From an uncultured Robinsoniella sp. (GTDB taxonomy: Bacteria > Bacillota > Clostridia > Lachnospirales > Lachnospiraceae), in NCBI GenBank assembly GCA_900540475.1, contig UQGG01000013.1:74933-138932 (forward strand): a stretch of 64,000 nt of DNA, read 5' to 3'. A program made the translations under genes and the position numbers. Numbering within the stretch: position 1 is the first letter of the stretch; each line of letters begins with the position of its first letter. This document shows positions 45,339-54,937 of the stretch, piece after piece. The notes under the pieces were generated by a model, which saw only the letters and a list, made by a program, of their open reading frames with translations, searched no databases and was not told the DNA's origin.

Positions 45339-47567
45339 ATGGAAAGAATTGATGGTTATGTAGATCATATTGTGTTTCGGAACACGGACAACGGGTATAC
45401 GGTAATGTCCGTTGTCAGCAAAGGCGATGAGGTTACCTGCGTAGGCATGCTCCAGTATATCGGAGACGGGGAATTAATCGAAGCACAGGGACATTACACG
45501 GAACACGCCACCTACGGGCGCCAGTTCCAGATAGAAAGTTATGAAATTAAGGCACCGGAAGATGCCATGGCAATAGAACGGTATCTGGGCTCCGGTGCAA
45601 TAAAGGGGATCGGCGTGGCTCTGGCAGCCAGAATTGTACGCCGGTTTAAAGACGACACCTTCCGGATTATTGAAGAAGAACCGGAACGCCTTGCTGAAAT
45701 AAAGGGAATCAGTGAGAAAAAAGCCAGAGAGATTTCCGAACAGGTGGAAGAAAAGCGGGATATGCGTAAGGCAATGATCTTTTTGCAGAAATACGGCATT
45801 TCCACCACTCTGGGGGTAAAGATTTATAAAGAATACGGACAGAATCTCTATCAGATTATCCAGGAAAATCCCTATAAGATGGCAGATGATATTGATGGAG
45901 TTGGATTTCGTATTGCAGACGAGATTGCATCAAAGGTTGGCATACATACCGATTCTGATTTCCGTATTAAAAGCGGAATTCTATATAGCCTTCTACAGGC
46001 ATCCCAGGAGGGACATGTCTACCTGCCCCGGGAAATCCTGTTTCAAAGAGCAGGAGAGCTTCTGGGTATTGCGCCGGATCTGATGGAGAAACATCTCATG
46101 GATATGGCGGTAGACCGGAAAGTGATTTTAAAGGAAGAAGCCGGGAAATTGCTGGTATACAGCGCTTCCTATTATTATCTGGAATTGAATACAGCAAAAA
46201 TGCTTCACGACCTGAATATTTCAAGTGTGGTTTCAGAAGAAAAAATTCTGTCCCGAATCAGCACCATTGAACAGGAAAATGAAACAGAGCTGGATGAAAT
46301 GCAAAGATCAGCTGTCACAGAAGCTGTGAGAAACGGACTTCTGATTATCACAGGTGGACCGGGTACCGGTAAAACAACCACCATCAATGCCCTGATCGAT
46401 TACTTTGAAACAGAGGGACTGATGATTTCCCTGGCAGCACCCACAGGAAGGGCTGCCAAACGAATGACAGAAGCTACCGGTTACGAGGCACAGACTATAC
46501 ACCGCCTGTTAGAGTTGTCCGGTGCCATGGAAGAACGGGTGGGCAGAGTACAGTTCGAACGAAATGCTCAGAATCCCCTGGAGGCTGATGTCATAATTAT
46601 TGATGAAATGTCCATGGTAGACATACATTTAATCTATGCTCTTTTAAGTGCCATAACGGTGGGAACCAGGCTGATTCTGGTAGGTGACGTTAACCAGCTG
46701 CCATCGGTGGGGCCGGGAAGTGTACTGAAGGATGTGATCGATTCCGGCTGCTTTCCGGTGGTACGACTTACGAAAATCTTCCGTCAGGCAAGTGAAAGCG
46801 ATATCGTAGTGAATGCCCATAAGATAAATCAGGGGGAAAAAGTGGTGCTGGATAACAAGAGTATGGACTTTTTCTTTTTACAGCGCAATGATGCCAATGT
46901 AATCATAAGCGTGGTTTTAACACTGATTCAAAAAAAGCTTCCGAAATTTGTAGATGCTACTATGTTTGACATTCAGGTTATGACCCCAATGCGTAAGGGT
47001 CTTCTTGGAGTAGAACGATTAAACGGCATACTGCAGCAGTATCTGAACCCGCCTGAGAAGAGCAAGAATGAGCGGGAACATGGAGACGGCCTGTTCCGGG
47101 AAGGGGACAAGGTCATGCAGATTAAAAATAATTACCAGATTCAATGGGAAAAACGGGGAAGATACGGGATTCCAATTGAAAAAGGAGACGGTGTCTTTAA
47201 CGGCGACATGGGAATTGTCCGGGAGATTAATACATTTTCCGAACTGCTTACCGTAGAATTTGACGACTGCAGATTTGTAGAGTACTCTTTTAAACAACTG
47301 GATGAACTGGAGCTGGCTTATGCCATTACCATCCACAAAGCCCAGGGAAGCGAGTATCCCGCAGTGGTAATTCCCCTGTTAAACGGACCCAGAATGCTGA
47401 TGAACCGCAATCTGCTCTATACAGCAGTGACCAGGGCGAGAAAATGTGTGACCCTGGTAGGCAGTCCAAATACTTTTTATCAGATGGTAGATAATGAATT
47501 TGAGCAGAAGCGTTACACTACCCTTAAGGAACGGATCAGAGAGTTAAATGAACTTCAGGAAGTTTAA
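45339..47567 (+). CDS. recD2: RecD2-type ATP-dependent helicase
   Basis: 742 aa. It has the N-terminal OB-like and helix-hairpin-helix region (GIGVALAARIVRRF, IKGISEKKAREISEQ, DIDGVGFRIADEIA), the P-loop GGPGTGKTTTINAL, Walker B DEMSMVD, GDVNQLPSVGPG, and the C-terminal UvrD-like AITIHKAQGSEYPAVVIPLL and YTAVTRA. RecD2 is a 5'-3' helicase that acts without RecBC in Firmicutes and limits replication-fork damage. AGGAG precedes the ATG. The gene is followed 23 bp later by comF. Confidence 0.95.
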   Translation: MERIDGYVDHIVFRNTDNGYTVMSVVSKGDEVTCVGMLQYIGDGELIEAQGHYTEHATYGRQFQIESYEIKAPEDAMAIERYLGSGAIKGIGVALAARIVRRFKDDTFRIIEEEPERLAEIKGISEKKAREISEQVEEKRDMRKAMIFLQKYGISTTLGVKIYKEYGQNLYQIIQENPYKMADDIDGVGFRIADEIASKVGIHTDSDFRIKSGILYSLLQASQEGHVYLPREILFQRAGELLGIAPDLMEKHLMDMAVDRKVILKEEAGKLLVYSASYYYLELNTAKMLHDLNISSVVSEEKILSRISTIEQENETELDEMQRSAVTEAVRNGLLIITGGPGTGKTTTINALIDYFETEGLMISLAAPTGRAAKRMTEATGYEAQTIHRLLELSGAMEERVGRVQFERNAQNPLEADVIIIDEMSMVDIHLIYALLSAITVGTRLILVGDVNQLPSVGPGSVLKDVIDSGCFPVVRLTKIFRQASESDIVVNAHKINQGEKVVLDNKSMDFFFLQRNDANVIISVVLTLIQKKLPKFVDATMFDIQVMTPMRKGLLGVERLNGILQQYLNPPEKSKNEREHGDGLFREGDKVMQIKNNYQIQWEKRGRYGIPIEKGDGVFNGDMGIVREINTFSELLTVEFDDCRFVEYSFKQLDELELAYAITIHKAQGSEYPAVVIPLLNGPRMLMNRNLLYTAVTRARKCVTLVGSPNTFYQMVDNEFEQKRYTTLKERIRELNELQEV

Positions 47568-47590
47568 TAGCGGGTGCAATAAGGAAACCC

Positions 47591-48334
47591 TTGGGAGAGA
47601 GTTTCAGGCAGACCATGAATCAAATAAAAGAACTGCTTCTTGGCATTTTGTTTCCAAGGAGGTGTCCCCTCTGCGGAAAAATTGTAAAATGGCGGGAGGG
47701 TACGGCATGCAGGAAATGCCGTGAAAAAGAGAAGCCCCTTGTGGAGCCTCTCTGTAAAAAATGCGGAAAACCGATTCTGTGGGAAGAAGCAGAATTTTGT
47801 TTTGACTGTACCAGACATGCTCATTTTTATGAGTGCGGACGGGCCGTGTATCTCTATGAGAAGAAAATGAAGGAAGCGGTCCGGCAGCTGAAATATAATA
47901 ATAAGAGAGAATACGCCGATTTTTTTGCAGAAGAAATCCAAAAGCATCTGGGCAGCCAGATACAAAGATGGAATCCGGATGTGATTATTGCGGTTCCCAT
48001 GCATTGGAGGAAACGGCAGAAGAGAGGATACAACCAGGGGGAAGTGCTTGCCAGGAAAACGGCGCGCCTTCTTTGTGTCCCTTTTCGGAAAAATCTGGTG
48101 AAAAAGGTGATAAATACAGATTCCCAGAAAGATTTAAGCCGGGAAGAGCGAAAAAAGAATCTGAAAAATGCTTTTAAAATCAAAGAACCTGATGTAGAAT
48201 TAAATGTGGTTTTGATCATTGACGATGTGTATACCACGGGCAGTACGGTAGATGCGGTAGCCAAAGTGCTGCTGGAGCACGGAGTTGGAAAAGTGTATTA
48301 CATCAGCCTTTGTATTGGAAAAGGAAGTTCCTGA
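47591..48334 (+). CDS. comF: ComF-family amidophosphoribosyltransferase-like protein
   Basis: 247 aa from TTG 47591 with AAGGA upstream; ATG 47615 is an alternative. The N-terminal zinc-finger cysteines CPLCG, CRKC, CKKCG and CFDC are followed by a phosphoribosyltransferase domain: VPMHWRKRQKRGYNQGEVLA and the PRPP loop VLIIDDVYTTGSTVDAV. In transformable species it supports ssDNA uptake with ComFA, which is absent here. It shares a transcript with recD2. Confidence 0.92.
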   Translation: MGESFRQTMNQIKELLLGILFPRRCPLCGKIVKWREGTACRKCREKEKPLVEPLCKKCGKPILWEEAEFCFDCTRHAHFYECGRAVYLYEKKMKEAVRQLKYNNKREYADFFAEEIQKHLGSQIQRWNPDVIIAVPMHWRKRQKRGYNQGEVLARKTARLLCVPFRKNLVKKVINTDSQKDLSREERKKNLKNAFKIKEPDVELNVVLIIDDVYTTGSTVDAVAKVLLEHGVGKVYYISLCIGKGSS

Positions 48335-48343
48335 ACAATAAAC

Positions 48344-48372
48344 TTTTCAATAGACTGTTTTTGTGCTATACT
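48344..48372 (+). promoter_or_regulatory. Promoter of the cdaA operon with a -10 palindrome
   Basis: TTTTCA at 48344-48349, 17-bp spacer, TATACT at 48367-48372. The 8-bp-arm palindrome GCTATACT-N6-AGTATAGC (48365-48386) covers the -10 box, so a repressor site is likely. Confidence 0.6.
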
Positions 48373-48405
48373 AAATAAAGTATAGCTATGTTTGAGGAGG
48401 CCTGT

Positions 48406-48882
48406 ATGATTAACGAAAAACGCATAAAGCTCATGACAAGAATGGCCATTTTTGAGAGTCGAAATGAAGAGGAATTGTACAAAGTAAAGAATTATTTCCG
48501 AAGTGATTATATTGGTGTACATATGATTAAGAATGCAATCCGGATTACACTTGTTTTTTTACTGGGACTATTGGCATGGGGCTGCTATAATATGGACAAA
48601 CTGGTAAAAGAGATCACAAGTATGGACATCGGTGCCCTGGTGGTCCGCATTGTTGTTGTGTATGTAGTGGTTTTGGTGATTTTTTCTATTATCACCTATA
48701 TTATATATTCCTTTCAGTATATCAGGGCAAAAGAGGATCTTGAATATTACCAGCTTTTGTTAGAAAAACTGGAAAAAGAATATGAACGTGAGGATGCCGG
48801 CCTGCAGTCTGCAACAGGTATCAACAGGAATCGAAGTAAAACGCCGGGAGGAGACAGGCATGGGAACGTTACTGGAATTTAA
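48406..48882 (+). CDS. Two-TM protein of unknown function, cdaA operon
   Basis: 158 aa from ATG 48406, which follows GAGGAGG; an in-frame ATG at 48388 lies before that site. Cytoplasmic N-terminal about 45 residues, transmembrane helices at about 47-63 and 80-108, then a charged coiled-coil-like segment (AKEDLEYYQLLLEKLEKEYERED) and a basic tail. I do not recognise the family. It overlaps the next gene by 23 bp and is the first gene of the run leading to cdaA, so a membrane-linked role with the c-di-AMP module is possible. Confidence 0.7.
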   Translation: MINEKRIKLMTRMAIFESRNEEELYKVKNYFRSDYIGVHMIKNAIRITLVFLLGLLAWGCYNMDKLVKEITSMDIGALVVRIVVVYVVVLVIFSIITYIIYSFQYIRAKEDLEYYQLLLEKLEKEYEREDAGLQSATGINRNRSKTPGGDRHGNVTGI

Positions 48883-49891
48883 GGAACTGATTAAGAATTT
48901 CTATGGAAAGTATGATTCCTATCTGATTTCCATTGGGAAATTTATAATAGCACTATGTGCTTTCATGATGATTAATATCAAACTAGGGCAGATGCATCTG
49001 CTGAACAATCCGCTCATTGTTATTATACTGGCTCTGGTTTGTTCTTTTCTGCCGCTGAATGCAATTGTTTTAATTGGATCGGCATTCATAATCGGGCATT
49101 TATATGCCCTGTCACTGGAAGCATTTCTGGTAGGCACCGGAATACTGGTGGTAATGCTGCTGCTTTATTTTGGGATTGCACCTAAGGAAAGTCTGGCAAT
49201 TATCCTTGCTCCGATCGCATGCGGGCTGAATATTCCATGTGCGGTGCCTTTGGTACTGGGACTTGTAAGGACACCTTTTGCAGGAATCGGGATCGCATTC
49301 GGTACCATTGGTTATTATACGGTTGCCGTGTTGGATGATAAGGCAAAAGGCGTAACGGCAACGGCGAAAGATGCCACTGAGGCAATGGTTCAGAAGCTGA
49401 CGGGGCTGCTGGACAGCATATTAAAAAATCCGGAGATGATTATTACTGTGATTACAATGCTTGCTGTGATTATTATGGTCTATGTGATCCGGCGGATGGC
49501 AATTAGATATGCCTGGTCCATTGCGATTCTGGTAGGGACGTTTATCTTCCTGATCAGTACGCTGATGGGTGGAATGGTCATGGGAACTGGTAAAAATTTC
49601 CTGGGAGTTATTCTTGGAACAGCAGTATCGGCAGCCATTGCATTTTTCGTAAAACTGTTTTTATTCGAAGTAGATTATAAAAGGACGCAAAAGGTACAAT
49701 TTGAAGACGACGATTATTACTATTTTGTAAAAGCCGTTCCAAAGACAGTGGTAAAACAGAGGAAAAAAGAGATACATCAGGAAGAACCGGTGCGCAATTC
49801 AAGAAATGAGGGGAGAAGCGCAGCCGAAAGACCTAAGCGGGTTCGCAGAGGGGAACCGGGAAGGTCGGATTTGGATATTAAAGATTATTAA
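48860..49891 (+). CDS. Polytopic membrane protein upstream of cdaA
   Basis: 343 aa from ATG 48860 with GGGAGGAG upstream. About nine hydrophobic helices occupy residues 20-290, followed by a cytoplasmic tail rich in Tyr, Lys and Arg (VQFEDDDYYYFVKAVPKTVV). No catalytic motif is visible and I cannot name the family. It is 11 bp before cdaA and translationally coupled to the gene before it, so it is probably part of the c-di-AMP operon. Confidence 0.75.
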   Translation: MGTLLEFKELIKNFYGKYDSYLISIGKFIIALCAFMMINIKLGQMHLLNNPLIVIILALVCSFLPLNAIVLIGSAFIIGHLYALSLEAFLVGTGILVVMLLLYFGIAPKESLAIILAPIACGLNIPCAVPLVLGLVRTPFAGIGIAFGTIGYYTVAVLDDKAKGVTATAKDATEAMVQKLTGLLDSILKNPEMIITVITMLAVIIMVYVIRRMAIRYAWSIAILVGTFIFLISTLMGGMVMGTGKNFLGVILGTAVSAAIAFFVKLFLFEVDYKRTQKVQFEDDDYYYFVKAVPKTVVKQRKKEIHQEEPVRNSRNEGRSAAERPKRVRRGEPGRSDLDIKDY

Positions 49892-49902
49892 TCAGAAGGG
49901 GC

Positions 49903-50799
49903 GTGAAATCAGTGGAGGTTATAAAGAGATTTTTTCTGGTAAATCTTTATAAACTGACGGAGCCTATTTCCAATATTAACTACAGAGATGTGATCGAAAT
50001 TATTATCCTGACATTTATCGTTTACCGTTTTCTGGTATGGATAAAGGATACAAGGGCATGGACTTTACTTAAGGGGATCCTGCTTCTGGGGCTGTTTGTT
50101 TTAATTGCCAATATTTTCGAACTGGATACCATAACATTTTTGATTAATAAGGGAATTGGTTTTGCATTTATGGCAGTAATGGTAATTTTCCAGCCGGAGC
50201 TTCGAAGGGCATTGGAAGAACTGGGAGAAAAAAAGATATTTACAACGTTGACGCCATTTGACACAGCCAGGGAGATCCGGGAACGTTTCAGCGATAAAAC
50301 GGTGAATGAACTGGTAAAAGCGACAGTTGAAATGGCAAAGGTTAAGACGGGTGCATTAATTGTCATTGAGAATAATGTTACGCTGGCTGAGTATGAGAGA
50401 ACCGGGATCGCAATTGATTCCATATTAACCAGCCAGTTACTGATTAATATATTTGAACATAATACGCCGCTTCACGACGGGGCAGTGATTGTAAGGGGGA
50501 ATCGAATTATTTCAGCTACCTGTTACCTGCCGCTATCGGATAACCTGGCACTTAGCAAAGAACTGGGAACCAGGCACAGAGCCGGTGTGGGAATCAGTGA
50601 GGAGACTGATTCTCTGACAATTATTGTTTCAGAAGAGACGGGAAGCGTCTCACTTGCCAGCAAAGGCAAACTAATGCGGGATGTTGACGCTGCAGTATTG
50701 AGACAGCAATTAGTGATTCTTCAGGATAAATCCGTAGACACGAAAAAGTTCAGACTTTGGAAAGGAAAGGGTAAAAATGAAGAAAAGCTTGGTGAATAA
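49903..50799 (+). CDS. cdaA: CdaA, membrane diadenylate cyclase
   Basis: 298 aa from GTG 49903 behind GAAGGGG. Three N-terminal transmembrane helices (residues about 28-95) are followed by the DAC domain with HDGAVIV (Asp192-Gly193-Ala194) and the GTRHRAGVGIS motif (Arg224-His225-Arg226), both needed to make c-di-AMP from two ATP. c-di-AMP controls osmolyte and potassium uptake and cell-wall balance. It overlaps cdaR by 23 bp. The usual partner glmM is not next to it. Confidence 0.96.
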   Translation: MKSVEVIKRFFLVNLYKLTEPISNINYRDVIEIIILTFIVYRFLVWIKDTRAWTLLKGILLLGLFVLIANIFELDTITFLINKGIGFAFMAVMVIFQPELRRALEELGEKKIFTTLTPFDTAREIRERFSDKTVNELVKATVEMAKVKTGALIVIENNVTLAEYERTGIAIDSILTSQLLINIFEHNTPLHDGAVIVRGNRIISATCYLPLSDNLALSKELGTRHRAGVGISEETDSLTIIVSEETGSVSLASKGKLMRDVDAAVLRQQLVILQDKSVDTKKFRLWKGKGKNEEKLGE

Positions 50800-52102
50800 C
50801 TTTGGCCTAAAAATGATCTCCATTCTACTGGCATTTCTGATCTGGCTGATTGTGGTTCAGGATAATGATCCGGAAAAAGTAAAGCCCTTTACCAATATTC
50901 AGGTTGAGGTGGAAAATCAGGAGAGTCTGGAAAAACTGGGCAAGGTATATGAGGTATTGAATAATACAGACACGGTTACCGTGTACGCTACCGGTAGAAA
51001 TTCAGTGATAAAGGAACTGGATAATTCTGATTTCCGCGTGTCGGCGGATCTTGAAAACCTCAATGATATGGGGACCGTACAATATGTAGTAACCTGTAAA
51101 AACTCATCTATTAAAAAAGAAAATATAAAGGTAGAGCCATCATCCTTAAAGGTGCGGATCGAGCCGAAGGTGGAGAAATCCTTTGCGGTTAAGGCAGTGA
51201 CTACCGGAAACCCCAAAACTGGTTATGTAATCGGGAATGCATCAGTAAATCAGGGCGATTCCATCATTGTAGCAGGACCACAGTCTCTGATTAATATTAT
51301 CAGCCGTGTAGTAGTTTTAGTGGATGTAAACGGACTGAATGAAAGTAAAAGTCTGAAGGGCACGCTTAAGATTATTGATAAAAATGATGAAGAGTTTGCC
51401 GAAACGAAAATGAAGAGTATGACCTGTAAGACATCCGGCGGTGTCCCCATAACGGAATTAGGTTCTGTGGAGGTGGATGCAGACTTATGGAGGATAAAGC
51501 CCGATATCAAGCTGGATGTGAATGTAGTGGGTATGCCGGCAGTAGGATATAAAAAGACAAACATTACCATAACTCCGGAAACAATCAGTCTGGCAGGAAC
51601 AGAGAGTGCGTTAAAGGAATTGAATGGACGTTTGAAATTGAATGAGGATGTTTCTGTAGAAGGGGCAACTTCGGATGTTACAAAGAAGATCGAACTACAG
51701 GATATGCTGGCGGAACAGCATGATCTGAAACTGGCGGAAACAGCAACAGATACCGTCACCGTTACAGTTGGGATTGAAAAAGCAGGAACGAAAACAGAAT
51801 ATTTGCCGGTGAACAGGCTCAATACAAAGAATGTTCCTGCAGATCTAAAGATGACACTGACGCCGTCGGATAAGATTCCAATTATAATTACGACTACAAC
51901 CGGTGATCTAAATGATTTTGATGCAGAAGATATTAAGGCGACCCTGGATCTTAGCTCTTATAAAACAACAGGGACATATACAGTAAAATTAGATGTTGAA
52001 CTGCCGGAAGGATTCGTATTGGCATCTGATGTAACAATTGTTGTGAATCTGGAGAAGAAAGAAGAAACTGCAATTACAGAAAAAAGTACGGTGGAGGAAT
52101 AA
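50777..52102 (+). CDS. cdaR: CdaR, YbbR-domain regulator of CdaA
   Basis: 441 aa. One N-terminal transmembrane helix (ISILLAFLIWLIVVQDNDPEKV) and then four YbbR-type repeats outside the membrane. It binds CdaA and tunes its activity. Coupled to cdaA by overlap and followed 2 bp later by ptsH. Confidence 0.94.
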   Translation: MKKSLVNNFGLKMISILLAFLIWLIVVQDNDPEKVKPFTNIQVEVENQESLEKLGKVYEVLNNTDTVTVYATGRNSVIKELDNSDFRVSADLENLNDMGTVQYVVTCKNSSIKKENIKVEPSSLKVRIEPKVEKSFAVKAVTTGNPKTGYVIGNASVNQGDSIIVAGPQSLINIISRVVVLVDVNGLNESKSLKGTLKIIDKNDEEFAETKMKSMTCKTSGGVPITELGSVEVDADLWRIKPDIKLDVNVVGMPAVGYKKTNITITPETISLAGTESALKELNGRLKLNEDVSVEGATSDVTKKIELQDMLAEQHDLKLAETATDTVTVTVGIEKAGTKTEYLPVNRLNTKNVPADLKMTLTPSDKIPIIITTTTGDLNDFDAEDIKATLDLSSYKTTGTYTVKLDVELPEGFVLASDVTIVVNLEKKEETAITEKSTVEE

Positions 52103-52104
52103 TT

Positions 52105-52368
52105 ATGGTTAGTCAAAAGGTGACAGTGAAAAATGCGACGGGCCTTCATTTAAGGCCGGCAGGGGTTCTATGTAAAGAAGCAATGCAATTTAAGTCCCTG
52201 ATCACATTTACAAAGGACAGCAGTACTGCGAATGCAAAAAGTGTGCTTAGTGTGTTGGGTGCCTGCGTCAAATGCGGCGATGAAATTGAACTGGTCTGCG
52301 AAGGGGAAGATGAGAATGAAGCATTGGCAACACTTGTACATGCTATAGAGAGTGGGCTGGGAGAATAA
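52105..52368 (+). CDS. ptsH: HPr phosphocarrier protein
   Basis: 87 aa with both regulatory sites: His15 in GLHLRPAG, which carries phosphate from enzyme I, and Ser46 in NAKSVLS, the HPr-kinase target. It is the functional HPr, in contrast to the Crh-type protein at 14253. No ptsI follows; it is the last gene of the cdaA-cdaR run, an unusual place for it. The ribosome site is GGAGG. Confidence 0.93.
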   Translation: MVSQKVTVKNATGLHLRPAGVLCKEAMQFKSLITFTKDSSTANAKSVLSVLGACVKCGDEIELVCEGEDENEALATLVHAIESGLGE

Positions 52369-52385
52369 CAAATAATAACAAATGA

Positions 52386-52449
52386 CCCTGCAGGATGATA
52401 ACGCATAATCCAATATGGATGAATGCGGGTTCGTACTGCAGGGATTTTT
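52386..52449 (+). terminator. Terminator after ptsH
   Basis: CCCTGCAG and CTGCAGGG close a structure that contains an inner ATCC/GGAT hairpin, followed by ATTTTTATACCC. Confidence 0.8.
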
Positions 52450-52476
52450 ATACCCTTTTACTACCTGTTTACAGGA

Positions 52477-52525
52477 GAAAAAGAAACGCCACAGGATATT
52501 CATCCTGCAGCGTTTCTTTTTCTAT
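52477..52525 (-). terminator. Bidirectional terminator between ptsH and the L,D-transpeptidase gene
   Basis: AGAAACG/CGTTTCT with an inner AGGAT/ATCCT stem, flanked by an A-run on the left and a T-run on the right. It can stop both the minus-strand gene and any readthrough from ptsH. Confidence 0.8.
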
Positions 52526-52577
52526 TTTCTGCCAGAGCAGAGTGTTCTAATGTTGGTATCAGGCTGATTCCTTCACT

Positions 52578-54818
52578 TTAGTGAAATAACGGATCAGTCG
52601 GATCATGTGTTGCATTGGCATCCATGTACTGTAATGCAGGTTTTCCAAGTGGTCCCGGGTTACTTGCATCATCATAGATTTCTACTTTGGTACCAATCGG
52701 ACAATGATCATAGAGCCATTTTGCATCTGCTACTGTCAGTCGGATACATCCGTGGGATGCAGGCTTTCCAAGCTGGTTATAAGTAGCTGCCGGTAAGGAG
52801 TTAGGATCTCTGTATCTGGTTACCGGTGCGGAATGGAACAGGATCTCCGGTGTAAGGTGAGAACAATACTGTCCCCAGCTTGGACCGTCTAATTCATGCC
52901 AGCGCAGTTTGTCAAGCATTGTGAATTCTCCAAGTGGAGTCCAGCCAACCTGTATTCCTGTGGAACAGAGCATTGCTTTGATTGGTTCCCCGTCTGCATA
53001 CACCGTTATGGTATTTGCTGCACGGTTTACTTTAACGGTAAGTGTTCCTGTTGATAATAAATCAAGGGCGCCGCTGGATCCAAAGTTATATACTTTTCCA
53101 TCCACAGTCTGTCTGCCTTTTAACATAACACCTTTGCTGTTGAAGTAATATTTTTTCGCATCGTAGGTCAGCCATCCGGTACGTCTTGCTCCTGTATCTG
53201 TTTCCAGGTAGTAAGTCTTAGAACCAAGATTCATCCAGCCTTTTTTCATTGCTCCGCTGCTCTTGTTAAAGTAATAATATTTTCCGCTGATTTTCTGCCA
53301 TCCTGTTTTCATGGCACCAGTCTTCGTATCTAATAAATAAGTAGATCCGCCAAGGACTCTTTTGCCGGTTAGCATCTTACCGTTGGATGCGAAATAATAC
53401 CATTTCTTTTTAATCTTTTCCCAGCCGGTCTGACGAACACCTTTGGAATTCAGGTAGTAGGTACTCTTTCCGCTTTTAAACCACCCTTTTTGCATAACTC
53501 CGGTGGATTTGTTGTAGTAATAATAACTGCTCTTGTATTTCACCCAGCCGGTATAGAGTTGTCCTTTTTTATTTGCATAATAGGATTTTCCGGAATCTGT
53601 AAAACGTCCGGTACGGATCTGACCCTTGCTGTTGGCAAAGTATCTTTTCCCTTTGTATTTGAAAACACCGGTTTTGATACGGCCGTATTTATCTGAGTAA
53701 TATTTTTTACCTTTGTATGTAGTGATTCTATCGGTCCGTACAACGCCGCTGGAAGAAATGAGATATTTCTTGCCGCCGATTGTCTTCAGGCAGTCTTTAT
53801 ACATGGAAACATTGAATGCATAATATTTTCCGTCGATCTTCTTAACTGCTTTGGTAACAAGTGATCCGTCCGGATTGGAATAATATTTTTTCTTATCCGG
53901 TGCTGTATTCCAGCCATTTGTTTTGATTTCGCCGGCTGTCGTTACAAAATAGTATACATTGTTGATCTTCATAGCGCTGTTTTTACCTATAATTAAAGAA
54001 CCATCGCCATTAAAGTAGTACTTTTTGCCGTCTACGGTCTGTAATCCGGTTACCAATACGCCATCGGGATTGGAATAGTATTTTTTGTTTGCATAGGTAT
54101 TCCAGCCTTTAAGCTTAATTTCTCCGGTAGATAAAACGAAATAGAGGCTGTTGTTGATCTTCTGTGGTGCATTGCTTCCAATTAACATGGAACCGTCTCC
54201 GTTGTAGAAGTACCTCTTTGCATTTATCGTCTGGAAACCAAATCTCATGATGCCATCTGCATCAAAATAATAGTTTTTACCTTCAATTGCAACCTGACCG
54301 GATACCCTTATTCCGTTGGAATCAAAATAATATTTATTATTATCGATTTCTTTGATTCCTTTCAGACGCTCACCATTCTGAATGTAATATTTTTTACCAT
54401 CTGCAGTATCGTGCCAACCGTCTTCTTCGATAACCTCGGTGTTGTCGGCCTGTTTCGGGGCATTTGTGGATGGCTGAACGGGAGCTTCTGTTGCAGGCTG
54501 TGTTGCAGGTTCAGTAACAGGATCCGTAACCGGTTCAGTAGCGCCTGTAACAGGTTCGGATACAGTCTCAGATTCTGATGTTTCGGTATTTCCCGGCGTT
54601 TCAGTTTCCGAATCACGCTCATTCGTAAGCTGTGTTGCAGCTTCTTCAGTAACAGGTTCTGTGTTCGACTCCGTCTCTGATGCCGTATTGACGTCGGTTG
54701 TCTGAACAGACTTTGGAGTAGAATCACCTGGTGATCCGGCTGCAAAGGCTACGGAGGACAATCCTAAAGTCAGACATGCAGAAAGACAAAGAGCCGCTAA
54801 TACTTTTTTCATTTTCAT
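52578..54818 (-). CDS. Secreted L,D-transpeptidase with choline-binding-type repeats
   Basis: 746 aa. Signal peptide at 1-26 (LAALCLSACLTLGLSSVAFA), a Thr/Glu/Pro linker to about 130, then about 20 cell-wall-binding repeats (GWxxxxGKxYYFxxxG type, some degenerate) to about residue 600, and a YkuD L,D-transpeptidase domain at about 612-735. The catalytic Cys691 lies in the canonical SHGCIRL motif, preceded by the conserved His. The repeats resemble PF01473 choline-binding modules. It would crosslink or tailor peptidoglycan at sites marked by the repeats' ligand. AAGGAG lies upstream of the ATG. It is the first of three such repeat proteins in this 11-kb region. Confidence 0.9.
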   Translation of the reverse strand: MKMKKVLAALCLSACLTLGLSSVAFAAGSPGDSTPKSVQTTDVNTASETESNTEPVTEEAATQLTNERDSETETPGNTETSESETVSEPVTGATEPVTDPVTEPATQPATEAPVQPSTNAPKQADNTEVIEEDGWHDTADGKKYYIQNGERLKGIKEIDNNKYYFDSNGIRVSGQVAIEGKNYYFDADGIMRFGFQTINAKRYFYNGDGSMLIGSNAPQKINNSLYFVLSTGEIKLKGWNTYANKKYYSNPDGVLVTGLQTVDGKKYYFNGDGSLIIGKNSAMKINNVYYFVTTAGEIKTNGWNTAPDKKKYYSNPDGSLVTKAVKKIDGKYYAFNVSMYKDCLKTIGGKKYLISSSGVVRTDRITTYKGKKYYSDKYGRIKTGVFKYKGKRYFANSKGQIRTGRFTDSGKSYYANKKGQLYTGWVKYKSSYYYYNKSTGVMQKGWFKSGKSTYYLNSKGVRQTGWEKIKKKWYYFASNGKMLTGKRVLGGSTYLLDTKTGAMKTGWQKISGKYYYFNKSSGAMKKGWMNLGSKTYYLETDTGARRTGWLTYDAKKYYFNSKGVMLKGRQTVDGKVYNFGSSGALDLLSTGTLTVKVNRAANTITVYADGEPIKAMLCSTGIQVGWTPLGEFTMLDKLRWHELDGPSWGQYCSHLTPEILFHSAPVTRYRDPNSLPAATYNQLGKPASHGCIRLTVADAKWLYDHCPIGTKVEIYDDASNPGPLGKPALQYMDANATHDPTDPLFH

Positions 54819-54862
54819 AAATAAAGCTCCTTTTCTAATTGTGCATAAACGTTCTCATCCAT

Positions 54863-54891
54863 AGTGTAATATATTAACTTTGGTTTTTCAA
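54863..54891 (-). promoter_or_regulatory. Promoter of the L,D-transpeptidase gene
   Basis: Read on the minus strand: TTGAAA (54891-54886), 17-bp spacer, TACACT (54868-54863), about 45 nt before the start codon. Confidence 0.65.
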
Positions 54892-54912
54892 TGAAAAATC
54901 CCCCAATACCGG

Positions 54913-54937
54913 AAAAATTAAGAAAAACTTCTTAATT
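54913..54937 (-). terminator. Terminator overlapping the stop of the LicC-like gene
   Basis: On the minus strand ATTAAGAA-GTTT-TTCTTAAT is followed by TTTTTCC. The stop codon at 54932-54934 lies inside the 5' arm. Confidence 0.8.
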
